Shown in pieces: positions 6,237 through 13,984 of a stretch of 21,879 nt of DNA. Origin of the DNA: Candidatus Poseidoniaceae archaeon. Lineage in GTDB: Archaea > Thermoplasmatota > Poseidoniia > Poseidoniales > Poseidoniaceae. The notes under the pieces are model-generated. The model was not told where the DNA came from. It searched no databases and saw nothing but the letters and a program-made list of their open reading frames with translations. The stretch lies in the NCBI GenBank assembly GCA_022451765.1, contig JAKUNY010000008.1, forward strand, positions 1 through 21,879, in the 5' to 3' direction. A program made the translations under genes and the position numbers. Within the stretch, counting starts at the first letter, position 1, and each line of letters starts with the position of its first letter.

Positions 6237-7955
6237 ATGGCTGACGAAGAACTCAAATTCCAACGAGGCGACCTTGCAGGCGTCATGGCTGCGCACAGTC
6301 ACGTTGGAGACTGGGTTCGTGACTTTGAGAAGCGATATGGTTCGCGCCCAATCTACTACGGCCCACTCGACCGTGGAGCGAAAAAACAGCGTCCACTCAA
6401 TTTGATTTACATTACCAAAGAACCGGTCTTCGTACACATCTATGAGCCTCCAAGTGACGAAGATGGTGGTGGACAAATCCTCTGGTTTGGACTGGAGCCT
6501 CAACTGAACGAAGAGGAGGAAAACATCCGCCGTGACTTGGTTGAGACACTTCTTCAAGAGGCACCAACAGCACCTTCCTTTACGACAGATTCAGAATTTG
6601 AAACCATCCTTGGCCAAATGATTGACAGGTTTACGATTTCCCAAGCCGAAGCAGGCATCGTCTCAAGGCGTCGTGGACGTATTTGGGAACTGGTCGGATT
6701 GGACGATAAGCGAATTGTTGTTTCAGATGCTCAACGTGATAGACTGCGCTACATTGTTATCCGTGACTTGATCCGAAACGGCCCGCTCGAAACCCTGCTG
6801 TCCGATGAGATGCTGGAAGATATCCACTCGGTTGGATTGAAGCACATTCACATGGATCACAAGGTCTTTGGAATGGTTACATCCAACATCCGATTCAGAG
6901 AGCGTGAAATTCTTACCCGATATCTTCGAGCCATGTCTGAGCGTATCGGCCGACCTGTTTCGGACAATAAGCCGATCATCGATGGCGCACTCCTCGATGG
7001 ATCTCGTATCAACATCATTTTCTCAGACGACGTCTCGATGCTGGGGCCGTCTTTCACAATACGTAAATTCGCGGAAGAAACAATTTCCGTAATTCAACTC
7101 ATAAAATGGGGTACAATGAGTGCCCAACAAGCAGCATACATTTGGATTTGCTTGGAGTACGGTATGTCCGTTCTGGTTTCTGGTGAAACAGCATCGGGTA
7201 AGACGACAACATTGAATGCGATTCTTCCGTTTATTGATCATAACGTCAAAATTTATTCCGCAGAGGATACACCTGAAGTGAAGGTACGTCACAAGATTTG
7301 GCAGCGCCTTGTCACACGTGATTCGAAAAATGAAGATTCACGTGTTGAGATGTTCGATCTTCTCAAAGCTGCTTTGCGTTCTCGTCCACGTTACATCATC
7401 ATTGGTGAGATACGCGGTGTCGAGGGTGCAACAGCCTTCCAAGCGATGCAAACAGGCCACCCCGTTATTGCTACATTCCACGCATCCTCCATCGTCAAAA
7501 TGATTCAACGTTTTACAGGTGATCCGATCAACGTGCCAATCCGTTTCTTTGACAATCTTAATTTTGCAATTTTCCAAGAGGTTGTAGAAGCACCTGGTGG
7601 AGGAATTGCCCGACGAATTACAGGTATTGACGAGGTCATCGGATACAACAAACACAGCGATGGTGTGTTGACCAGAGGTATGTTTGAATGGGATCCAGTC
7701 AAAGACAAACATTACTTCCGAGGAATGTTCCAATCACACTTGCTTGAAAACAAAATTGCTGCAATGGCAGGGTTTGCGAACAAGCGTGACATCTACGATG
7801 AGATGCTGCGACGTGCTGCTGCGATTGAACGAATGGTAGATCGCGATTTGACCCATTACGATGACGTCTTCGACCTTCTGAATATTTACTACAACAGTGG
7901 TTGGGAATATTTTGACAGCGCCGTTGATTCATGGGTCGGCGTCAACCACAAGTGA
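6237..7955 (+). CDS. arlI: ArlI, archaellum assembly and rotation ATPase
   Basis: ArlI is the hexameric type II/IV-secretion-superfamily ATPase that powers both filament assembly and rotation. The protein has 572 residues. An N-terminal domain of about 230 residues is followed by the catalytic core with Walker A GETASGKTTT (residues about 316-325), the acidic Asp-box region (YSAEDTPEV), Walker B with the catalytic Glu in YIIIGEIRG (about 386-394), and the His box (QTGHPVIATFHA). All key residues are present. It sits between ArlH and ArlJ in the conserved order; the start is preceded by TGAGGTGA. Confidence 0.95.
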   Translation: MADEELKFQRGDLAGVMAAHSHVGDWVRDFEKRYGSRPIYYGPLDRGAKKQRPLNLIYITKEPVFVHIYEPPSDEDGGGQILWFGLEPQLNEEEENIRRDLVETLLQEAPTAPSFTTDSEFETILGQMIDRFTISQAEAGIVSRRRGRIWELVGLDDKRIVVSDAQRDRLRYIVIRDLIRNGPLETLLSDEMLEDIHSVGLKHIHMDHKVFGMVTSNIRFREREILTRYLRAMSERIGRPVSDNKPIIDGALLDGSRINIIFSDDVSMLGPSFTIRKFAEETISVIQLIKWGTMSAQQAAYIWICLEYGMSVLVSGETASGKTTTLNAILPFIDHNVKIYSAEDTPEVKVRHKIWQRLVTRDSKNEDSRVEMFDLLKAALRSRPRYIIIGEIRGVEGATAFQAMQTGHPVIATFHASSIVKMIQRFTGDPINVPIRFFDNLNFAIFQEVVEAPGGGIARRITGIDEVIGYNKHSDGVLTRGMFEWDPVKDKHYFRGMFQSHLLENKIAAMAGFANKRDIYDEMLRRAAAIERMVDRDLTHYDDVFDLLNIYYNSGWEYFDSAVDSWVGVNHK

Positions 7956-7969
7956 GGAGGGAATGAACG

Positions 7970-9772
7970 TTGGAACGAATGCCGATGTGGCAGATTGCCA
8001 TCCGTCGGCTTGAGATGCCGGTGGTTCGCTTCATTACATTGTACGTAGGAGGCGCGTTTGTTGGAGGCCTACTCGCATCACTGCTGCTGATTTTCATTAC
8101 CGGTGGGTTTGCCGACGGCGCGCTTTTTGCTGGTTTTTCAGGCGTGCTTCTTCTCTTTCTTCTTCCGATTCTTGCTGCATTTGGAGCATTTGCTTTTCCT
8201 CTGCTTGAAGTGAGTCGATCTGCGAACCTCATTGAGCGGGAAATGCACATGTTCATCACGCGAATGGGTATTCTGTCCCTTGGAGAGGTGGGTGCGCAAT
8301 CCATTTTCGATATCCTCAAACAAATGCGTGATTATGGCGAACTCGCTTCAGAGGTTCAACGCATTGAAACGCTTGTTGACAAGTGGCACACATCCCTTCC
8401 GGAAGCCGCACGTATCGTCGCACAACAAAGCCCAAGCCCACTATGGACTGATTTCCTCGATCGAATGGCGTTCTCAATTGAAGCAGGTCAACCAATTGAC
8501 GAATTTATGAGATCCGAGCAGGAAACGGTTGCTGAACAGTACAATACGCTCTATGATACGCGACTGGAGAGTGTTGATACGATGCAAGAAATCTATGTCT
8601 CACTGGTCACTGCAGGACTCTTTGGATTGGTCATTGCAGGGATACATCTTGTTCTCTTTGAGGTTGGAGGGGACAGCGATACTCCAATTGAAGTTGCATC
8701 CCGTCTACGTTTCCTCCTGCTCGCCTCAATGTTGTTTATCATTATACAAGTGGGGGCCATGCTAGCGTTCCGGGCCACAATTCCTCGAGACCTCATCTTT
8801 GCTCGTGACGAATTGGATACTCCTTTCCGAATCAATTTCACGCGTTCGATTTTGTCAGCAGGAGCAGTATCATTGGTACTCCTTCTCGTCACGATTTTTG
8901 TTGTTATCTCAACATGGCAAGAAATCAGCTCACAATGGGATCGATATGGACTGATTCTTCTTGCAGCACCTCTCTCACCAATGCTCATTCCTGCTTGGCT
9001 GATTAGTCGAGAAGAAACATACGTACAACGACGTGACGGAGCATATCCCGACTTCATTCGCGCACTGGGAGGTACAGCTCAAGCCCGAAGCGCAGAGCCT
9101 TCGGCAACCATCAAAGCATTGCGGGGCGTTGATTTTGGTATGCTCGACGCATCGATTGACCGGCTTGAGCGCCGTCTTGCAACTCGAATTGATTCAGACA
9201 GAGCATGGGATTACTTCAACGCCGATACCAATTCCGCCGTCATTTCTCGATACACCCGTATTTACATTGAAGGATCTCAATCCTCTGGGAAACCAGCCGA
9301 GACTGCAGAAATGGTCTCCCGTTCCGTTGGTAATCTCCTCTCATTGAGGCGGCGCAGAGCCCTTTCTGCAAACACAATGTGGGGTGTAGCGTTGGGATTG
9401 CTTGTTGCGAGCGTTACATCACTCAACGTCACCATCTCAATCGTTTTGCAACTTGGTGAAGCGATTGCTGGTGTAGCAACGGGGCTTGCTTCTACCGATG
9501 TCGGGGCTTTGCAGGATTTCGGAGGCGGAATTGCTCTACCAGTTATGGAAGATGCATCCTCGGTTGATGACAACATCCGCATGTTCAAGGTCATTGTATC
9601 GATTCTTATCATCGGTCAAATCGTTGCGGTTTCTGCAATCGCTACACGTTTGCGTGGTGGCGGGAAAACAAGCGCTGCTGGTCAAGCCATTCAACTGCTC
9701 TGGATAGCCGGCATCACATCGTGGATTACAGCAGTCTTGCTTGAGGGTGCCTCCTCAATCTTTGGTCTCTAG
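7970..9772 (+). CDS. arlJ: ArlJ, archaellum membrane platform protein
   Basis: ArlJ is the polytopic membrane core (TadC/GspF superfamily) on which ArlI acts. The 600 residues contain an initial pair of membrane spans (about 25-75), a large cytoplasmic helical domain (SLGEVGAQSIFDILKQM), further spans near 205-225 and 245-265, a second pair near 295-345, a second cytoplasmic domain (RDGAYPDFIRALGG), and C-terminal spans. Duplicate GspF-like cytoplasmic domains are expected for the family. The start is TTG at 7970, 9 nt after GGAGG; the in-frame ATG at 7979 would be 18 nt away. It closes the archaellum operon. Confidence 0.92.
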   Translation: MERMPMWQIAIRRLEMPVVRFITLYVGGAFVGGLLASLLLIFITGGFADGALFAGFSGVLLLFLLPILAAFGAFAFPLLEVSRSANLIEREMHMFITRMGILSLGEVGAQSIFDILKQMRDYGELASEVQRIETLVDKWHTSLPEAARIVAQQSPSPLWTDFLDRMAFSIEAGQPIDEFMRSEQETVAEQYNTLYDTRLESVDTMQEIYVSLVTAGLFGLVIAGIHLVLFEVGGDSDTPIEVASRLRFLLLASMLFIIIQVGAMLAFRATIPRDLIFARDELDTPFRINFTRSILSAGAVSLVLLLVTIFVVISTWQEISSQWDRYGLILLAAPLSPMLIPAWLISREETYVQRRDGAYPDFIRALGGTAQARSAEPSATIKALRGVDFGMLDASIDRLERRLATRIDSDRAWDYFNADTNSAVISRYTRIYIEGSQSSGKPAETAEMVSRSVGNLLSLRRRRALSANTMWGVALGLLVASVTSLNVTISIVLQLGEAIAGVATGLASTDVGALQDFGGGIALPVMEDASSVDDNIRMFKVIVSILIIGQIVAVSAIATRLRGGGKTSAAGQAIQLLWIAGITSWITAVLLEGASSIFGL

Positions 9773-9778
9773 AAAAAG

Positions 9779-9786
9779 AGTATATG
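9779..9786 (+). promoter_or_regulatory. TATA box for the small membrane protein at 9809
   Basis: AGTATATG is centred about 26 bp before the ATG at 9809, the spacing expected of an archaeal TATA box for a leaderless transcript. An A-rich run just upstream (agaaaaag) may act as the TFB-recognition side. It begins just after the ArlJ stop. Confidence 0.55.
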
Positions 9787-9808
9787 CTTGGTTGATAATC
9801 AATGCATC

Positions 9809-10252
9809 ATGCAACCACCTGTGCAACAGCCAAACCAGCCTGCAACGAACATGTATCATCCACCCCAACAAGCGATGTTGAGCGGTGGATTGTTTTCCTT
9901 GCACAAATTTCTCATGATTGGGGTTATCCTCATACTCATTGCAGGATTGATCAGCGTTTTACCCGATTTTACAGGACCACCGGCAACAGTTGATTACGAT
10001 ACAAGCGATGAAAATTATCCCGGGAATTTTAACCAAGCTACTGAATCCTACAACGACTTTGAACGTGTTATGGACACCCTTGCTACGATGATTGCAATGA
10101 CGGGTGTTGGGCTTATTGGTTACGCATTTGTTCGTGAAGCATACGATGAGGATACAACAACTCCTGCGCTACGAATTACCTTACTTATTTTAGGGACAGT
10201 CATGTTGTTGCAGATGCTTGGAACTGGATTCAATCTGAGCGTTTCACTTTGA
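9809..10252 (+). CDS. Small membrane protein, unknown function
   Basis: Not recognised. The protein has 147 residues: a Pro/Gln-rich cytoplasmic N-terminus (MQPPVQQPNQPATN), a first membrane span (about 33-52, FLMIGVILILIAGLISVL), an acidic polar loop of about 50 residues, and two spans toward the C-terminus (about 92-110 and 125-142). The start at 9809 is preferred over the TTG at 9788 because a TATA box sits about 26 bp upstream, implying a leaderless message; there is no ribosome site. Its 3' end overlaps the convergent endonuclease III gene by 9 bp. It is transcribed separately from the archaellum operon. Confidence 0.7.
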   Translation: MQPPVQQPNQPATNMYHPPQQAMLSGGLFSLHKFLMIGVILILIAGLISVLPDFTGPPATVDYDTSDENYPGNFNQATESYNDFERVMDTLATMIAMTGVGLIGYAFVREAYDEDTTTPALRITLLILGTVMLLQMLGTGFNLSVSL

Positions 10253-10915
10253 TCGCTTCGGTTTGTTCATCCTCGCCTCGTCTTTGATTCGCTTCTTTGT
10301 TGCAGCCCAAGAGCAAATTGGACATTGTGACAAATCGTGATATCGGGCAGGACAATATTCACGTCCAAAAAAGATGATTTGCAAGTGAAGGGCATTCCAA
10401 GCATTCTTTGGAAACACCGCTTTGAGGTCTTTTTCAGTCTGGTCAACGTTCTTGCCGTTGGATAATCCCCATCGTGCAGCGAGTCTGTGAATGTGTGTAT
10501 CAACAGGAAATGCAGGTATGCCAAAAGCCTGGGCGAGAACAACACCAGCGGTCTTGTGGCCAACGCCAGGAAGCGCTTCAAGTTCTTCAAACGTGTTGGG
10601 TATCTCTCCTTGATGTCGCTCGAGCAGGAGCTCAGACAAGCGTCGAATGTTCTTGGCCTTGGTAGGAGCAAGACCAACCTCTCGAATCATCGATTGAATC
10701 TGTGAGACCTCCAAACGAGCCATCTTTTGTGGAGTTGGACCGTGTTTGAATAATTCGGGTGTGACCTGATTCACCTTCAAATCGGTTGTCTGCGCACTCA
10801 TGAGCACAGCGATGAGGAGTTGAAATGGCGTCTCATGGTCAAGTGGTACAGGCGTTTCTGGATACAATTCTTCAAGCATAGCTTGAATGCGCTCGGCTTT
10901 TTCCTTGCGCTTCAT
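10244..10915 (-). CDS. nth: Endonuclease III (DNA glycosylase/AP lyase)
   Basis: The enzyme removes oxidised pyrimidines and nicks abasic sites in base-excision repair. The 223 residues include the helix-hairpin-helix LPGVGHKTAG with the catalytic Lys, and the catalytic Asp in VDTHIHRLAARWGL. The C-terminal Fe-S loop is unusual: Cys-x9-Cys-x2-Cys (EYC ... QCPICSW) with no fourth Cys after it, whereas the E. coli pattern is C-x6-C-x2-C-x5-C. The start at 10915 follows AGGTGG. It is the last gene of a minus-strand group with PolX and a small membrane protein, 8 nt after the latter. Confidence 0.93.
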   Translation of the reverse strand: MKRKEKAERIQAMLEELYPETPVPLDHETPFQLLIAVLMSAQTTDLKVNQVTPELFKHGPTPQKMARLEVSQIQSMIREVGLAPTKAKNIRRLSELLLERHQGEIPNTFEELEALPGVGHKTAGVVLAQAFGIPAFPVDTHIHRLAARWGLSNGKNVDQTEKDLKAVFPKNAWNALHLQIIFFGREYCPARYHDLSQCPICSWAATKKRIKDEARMNKPKRSK

Positions 10916-10923
10916 ACAACCAC

Positions 10924-11130
10924 CTATTCAGCGTACTCTGAGCCGGTTACCCAACCAAAGAACAGACCAGAGGTGATGCTTGCGAGAGGGATCGCATTGC
11001 AAACAAGAGCTTCGATGATTGGGGATTCGCCGTCTTGCGGTTGACCGATCAGAATCCACAACAACAAGCCCAGAAACAATCCTGGGATAACCATAAGCGT
11101 CCCCATAATGAGTGTTCTCGTTAGTCGCAT
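10924..11130 (-). CDS. Small two-span membrane protein, unknown function
   Basis: This is an unrecognised 68-residue protein with two hydrophobic helices (LIMGTLMVIPGLFLGLLLWIL and PLASITSGLFFGWVTG) joined by a short acidic loop. The ATG at 11130 is chosen; an in-frame TTG two codons upstream is a weaker alternative. It lies 37 nt after PolX and 8 nt before endonuclease III on the same strand, so it is probably co-transcribed with both repair genes. No ribosome site stands out. Confidence 0.6.
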   Translation of the reverse strand: MRLTRTLIMGTLMVIPGLFLGLLLWILIGQPQDGESPIIEALVCNAIPLASITSGLFFGWVTGSEYAE

Positions 11131-11167
11131 AGCCAAACGACCCTGCTCTCATTGAAGAACTGTTGCT

Positions 11168-13111
11168 TCATTGAAGCGACAATTGTTGTGCTAAAGCATC
11201 AGAACTCATGGAATTGATGATGTCGTTTGGTTCCAGCCATCCTTTCCGTGCAGTCATGACACCGTACTGGATGTCAGCCAATCCCCGTGTCGAATGTGCA
11301 TCCGGGCTAATCGCTACCGGAACACCCATCAGTTTTGCATACTTGCACAAACGATACTCAATGTCCAAGCGGTATGGGCTTGCATTCAGTTCAATGGATT
11401 TGAACCGACCATCTTGAATGTGTTCCGCCATGGCATCGACCAATCGATGCACATCGACTTCATAGCCTTCACGTCCTTGGAGAATGCGACCTGTTGGGTG
11501 TCCAAGAACCTTGGTCGCCGGATGATCCAGTACTTTCAACAATTCTTCGGTATTTTCGCTTTCGTCTCGACCACGCCACTTCGTCATAGCATGAACCGAA
11601 GCGACAACGTAATCCAATTGGTTGAGGACTTCATCAGGATGGTCCAGTTTTCCTCCTGCAAGGATATCGGACTCTACACCGTGAATCACTCTGAAATTTA
11701 CCCCCTCATCCTGCCAGTTTTGGTTGTAATCTCGGATTTTTTGACCTTGCTCAAGCAAACGGTCAGCCGGTGCTCCATTTGCAATCTTCAAGGTCGGTGA
11801 ATGGTCCGCAATACCGAGCCAGGACCAACCCATTGCCTGTGCAGCATCAGCCATCTGTTCCAGAGTTGCTTCACCATCCGATACAACTGTGTGGTTGTGG
11901 AGTGCACCTTGAATTGCATCGAGGTCCAAGAGTTGCGGAAGATTGTGCTCGCTTCCTGACTGAATTTCACCCGTGTCCTCCCGCAATTCAGGAGGAACCC
12001 ACTGCAGGTCGAGGTGAGAATATATTTCCTGCTCTGTCATTGCCGACAACGAGTACTGTGCTGCTTCAATTCCTTTCAACGATCCTGCTTTCTCTTCAGG
12101 AATTAATCCGAACTCGTTCAATCGAAGTCCTCGATCAATGGCACGCTGGCGCATCGCTATGTTGTGTTCTTTGCTTCCAGTGAAGTAAGCCAAGGTAAAG
12201 GCAAACATTTCCGGAGGTACCAAACGAACCTGTGCGTCGATTGTGCCGGCGCTCTCCAATTGTTCGTAATCGTCTCCACCAATCGCATCAAGCACATTCG
12301 CATCGATGTGTCCAACCGAAAAACCATCTTCGAAGATACTTGCTTCGAGAATGAGACTGATTTTTGAATCTCCGGCTCCTTTTACATCAGCGATTCCTTG
12401 CAAAGCGAGAATAGCGGATGCGACATCATCATGATGCTCAGGGTCGACGCCAACAACGATATCCAAGTCACCTATTGTCTCCTTGCGACGTCGAGCGCTT
12501 CCCGCAAGTTGGACCCGTTGAACACCTTGAATTGCCTTAATGCGCTGCTCAAAAGCTGTTCCATACTTCAGTCCAATATCCAAACGGCGCCGTGCGCGAA
12601 ACCTTGACAGCAGTTCAATTCCATCGAGCATGCGTTGCTCAGACTTTTTTCCGAAACCTTTCATTGGAGCAATTCGGCCTTGCTGAGCAGCCTCCTTGAG
12701 GCTTGCAACGGAATCCACGCCAAGTTCCTCATGCATCAATTTGATGCGTTTAGGTCCAAGGCCTGGTATACCAAGCATCTCGATCATTCCTTGAGGTGTT
12801 TCCTCATGCAAGCGCACCCAATCCTCTGGCCACTTCCCCTCAAGAACCGCTTGCGAGAGTGCTGAACCGAGGCCTTTCCCGATACCCTTCATCTCAAACA
12901 AACGACCCGTGACGACCAGTTCGTGCAAGTCCTCCGTCAACGTACCAATCAAGCGACTTCCGTTTTGGTAGGACCGAACACGAAAGACATTGGCTCCCTG
13001 CAGTTCGAGTAGAACAGCAACTTGATGCAAAACTGCTGCAACTTGATTGCGGGAAAAGTAAGGTGCTCCGCTTGGACGCGCCCTCGGGAGCTTGAACGCA
13101 CTGCCTGCCAT
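11168..13111 (-). CDS. polX: Family X DNA polymerase with C-terminal PHP nuclease domain (PolX)
   Basis: PolX enzymes fill short gaps in base-excision repair and carry 3'-5' exonuclease and AP-endonuclease activity in the PHP domain. The 647 residues have an N-terminal helical 8-kDa-like domain with helix-hairpin-helix motifs (MKGIGKGLG, IPGLGPKRI). The polymerase core has GSARRRKETIGDLDI (about 204-218), with the metal-binding Asp pair DLD and a third Asp in GHIDANV. The PHP domain begins at about 402 with LHNHT, IADHS, HGVESD, ASVHA, LGHPTGR and SPDAHS, so all metal ligands look intact. The start at 13111 is preferred because homologous sequence (MAGSAFKL) begins there; the frame is open 37 codons further, but that extension would collide with the divergent gene. 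It leads an apparent repair operon with endonuclease III. Confidence 0.94.
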   Translation of the reverse strand: MAGSAFKLPRARPSGAPYFSRNQVAAVLHQVAVLLELQGANVFRVRSYQNGSRLIGTLTEDLHELVVTGRLFEMKGIGKGLGSALSQAVLEGKWPEDWVRLHEETPQGMIEMLGIPGLGPKRIKLMHEELGVDSVASLKEAAQQGRIAPMKGFGKKSEQRMLDGIELLSRFRARRRLDIGLKYGTAFEQRIKAIQGVQRVQLAGSARRRKETIGDLDIVVGVDPEHHDDVASAILALQGIADVKGAGDSKISLILEASIFEDGFSVGHIDANVLDAIGGDDYEQLESAGTIDAQVRLVPPEMFAFTLAYFTGSKEHNIAMRQRAIDRGLRLNEFGLIPEEKAGSLKGIEAAQYSLSAMTEQEIYSHLDLQWVPPELREDTGEIQSGSEHNLPQLLDLDAIQGALHNHTVVSDGEATLEQMADAAQAMGWSWLGIADHSPTLKIANGAPADRLLEQGQKIRDYNQNWQDEGVNFRVIHGVESDILAGGKLDHPDEVLNQLDYVVASVHAMTKWRGRDESENTEELLKVLDHPATKVLGHPTGRILQGREGYEVDVHRLVDAMAEHIQDGRFKSIELNASPYRLDIEYRLCKYAKLMGVPVAISPDAHSTRGLADIQYGVMTARKGWLEPNDIINSMSSDALAQQLSLQ

Positions 13112-13186
13112 GGCGTATTCTAATGTCCACGACTCAAAAAGGATGGCAAGTGGTTGTTTCAAACACCCCTTGTGTTTGGGCAAATC

Positions 13187-13516
13187 ATGGTCGAGGTTGA
13201 ATTCATATCCATCCTCGTCCAAGCGTTCTGCGGTATTTCTGCTGTCTTGTTCATGTTTGTTGCAACCTTCTCACGCTCTGAAAGAGCAGAATTACTCGTC
13301 CAGAACATCATCTTCACAACGCTTCTCCTCGCCGCAGCTTCGTTGTGGTGGCTTTCACTAGCAGGGGGTTCTTTCTGGGGATCAAACTATCTTCCACGTC
13401 CGCTTTCGATTGGGTGCATCGGCTTGGCGGTAGCAGCTCGTATGAACATAAAGGGTCAGAATGTTTCGTTTGGAGCCAACCCACACAGCATAGGCCGAAG
13501 CGTTGAGGAAGAATGA
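13187..13516 (+). CDS. Small membrane protein, unknown function
   Basis: This is an unrecognised protein of about 109 residues with two or three hydrophobic helices (ISILVQAFCGISAVLFMFVA, NIIFTTLLLAAASLWWLSLAG, and a weaker one near SIGCIGLAVAA), then a polar C-terminal tail. The start at 13187 (MVEVEFIS) is more likely than the ATG at 13154. It is divergent from PolX with a gap of about 75 bp. Its TGA stop abuts, without a gap, the stop of the convergent NifU-like gene. Confidence 0.62.
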   Translation: MVEVEFISILVQAFCGISAVLFMFVATFSRSERAELLVQNIIFTTLLLAAASLWWLSLAGGSFWGSNYLPRPLSIGCIGLAVAARMNIKGQNVSFGANPHSIGRSVEEE

Positions 13517-13834
13517 TCAGAGAATCTCACCGGGTTCTTCTTCGGATGACTCAGCGGCTTCTTTTTCCATTTTTTGATTGATGAAGGTACGCATGTACTC
13601 CGGTAATTCACCGTTGACGAAGATCACATCGTTGACATCATCAAGTTTCTTGAGTGAGTAGTAGATTTGCATGGCGGTCATCGGCGTCGAGGAGCAGCCC
13701 GTACAACCCCCGTCTAAGGAGAGCATGATGTTACCCTCGCTCGTATCGAGTACAGTAACCACGCCATCGTGCGCATCCAGTACTTCCTGTACAGGGCCAA
13801 TCTTCGCAAGAATCTCTTCCGCACTAATGCCCAT
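13517..13834 (-). CDS. NifU C-terminal-type Fe-S scaffold protein
   Basis: The 105 residues show the NifU C-terminal (Nfu) layout: a helix, then a beta segment (DGVVTVLDTSEGNIMLSLDG) and the CxxC motif in GGCTGCSST (Cys44 and Cys47) that binds a bridging 4Fe-4S cluster, followed by helical sequence. Nfu proteins deliver Fe-S clusters to target enzymes; nearby Fe-S proteins include endonuclease III, but no direct link is shown. The acidic C-terminal tail (EAAESSEEEPGEIL) is not typical. The start follows GGGTGATAC. Confidence 0.8.
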   Translation of the reverse strand: MGISAEEILAKIGPVQEVLDAHDGVVTVLDTSEGNIMLSLDGGCTGCSSTPMTAMQIYYSLKKLDDVNDVIFVNGELPEYMRTFINQKMEKEAAESSEEEPGEIL

Positions 13835-13984
13835 GTATCACCCAAATCGTCCACCTCTTTCAACGATTGGTTGTGGGGGGCCTCGGCGTAAGGAATACAG
13901 GGCAAAAACTAGCGGTTCAAGCCTGTCGTCGCAGGGAATCTCTTATGAGGGGTTCTCAGGTCGGGCGAAGCACAGGTGTACACA

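Noticed and set aside
13112..13222. 37-codon N-terminal extension of PolX
   Set aside because: It would overlap the divergent membrane-protein gene, and the extension is unlike PolX N-termini; family-like sequence begins at 13111.
13835..13984. Possible small gene on the + strand between the NifU-like gene and hppA (open frame from 13867)
   Set aside because: The frame runs on into hppA in another phase, has Arg-rich, non-protein-like composition and no ribosome site; the gap more likely holds divergent promoters.
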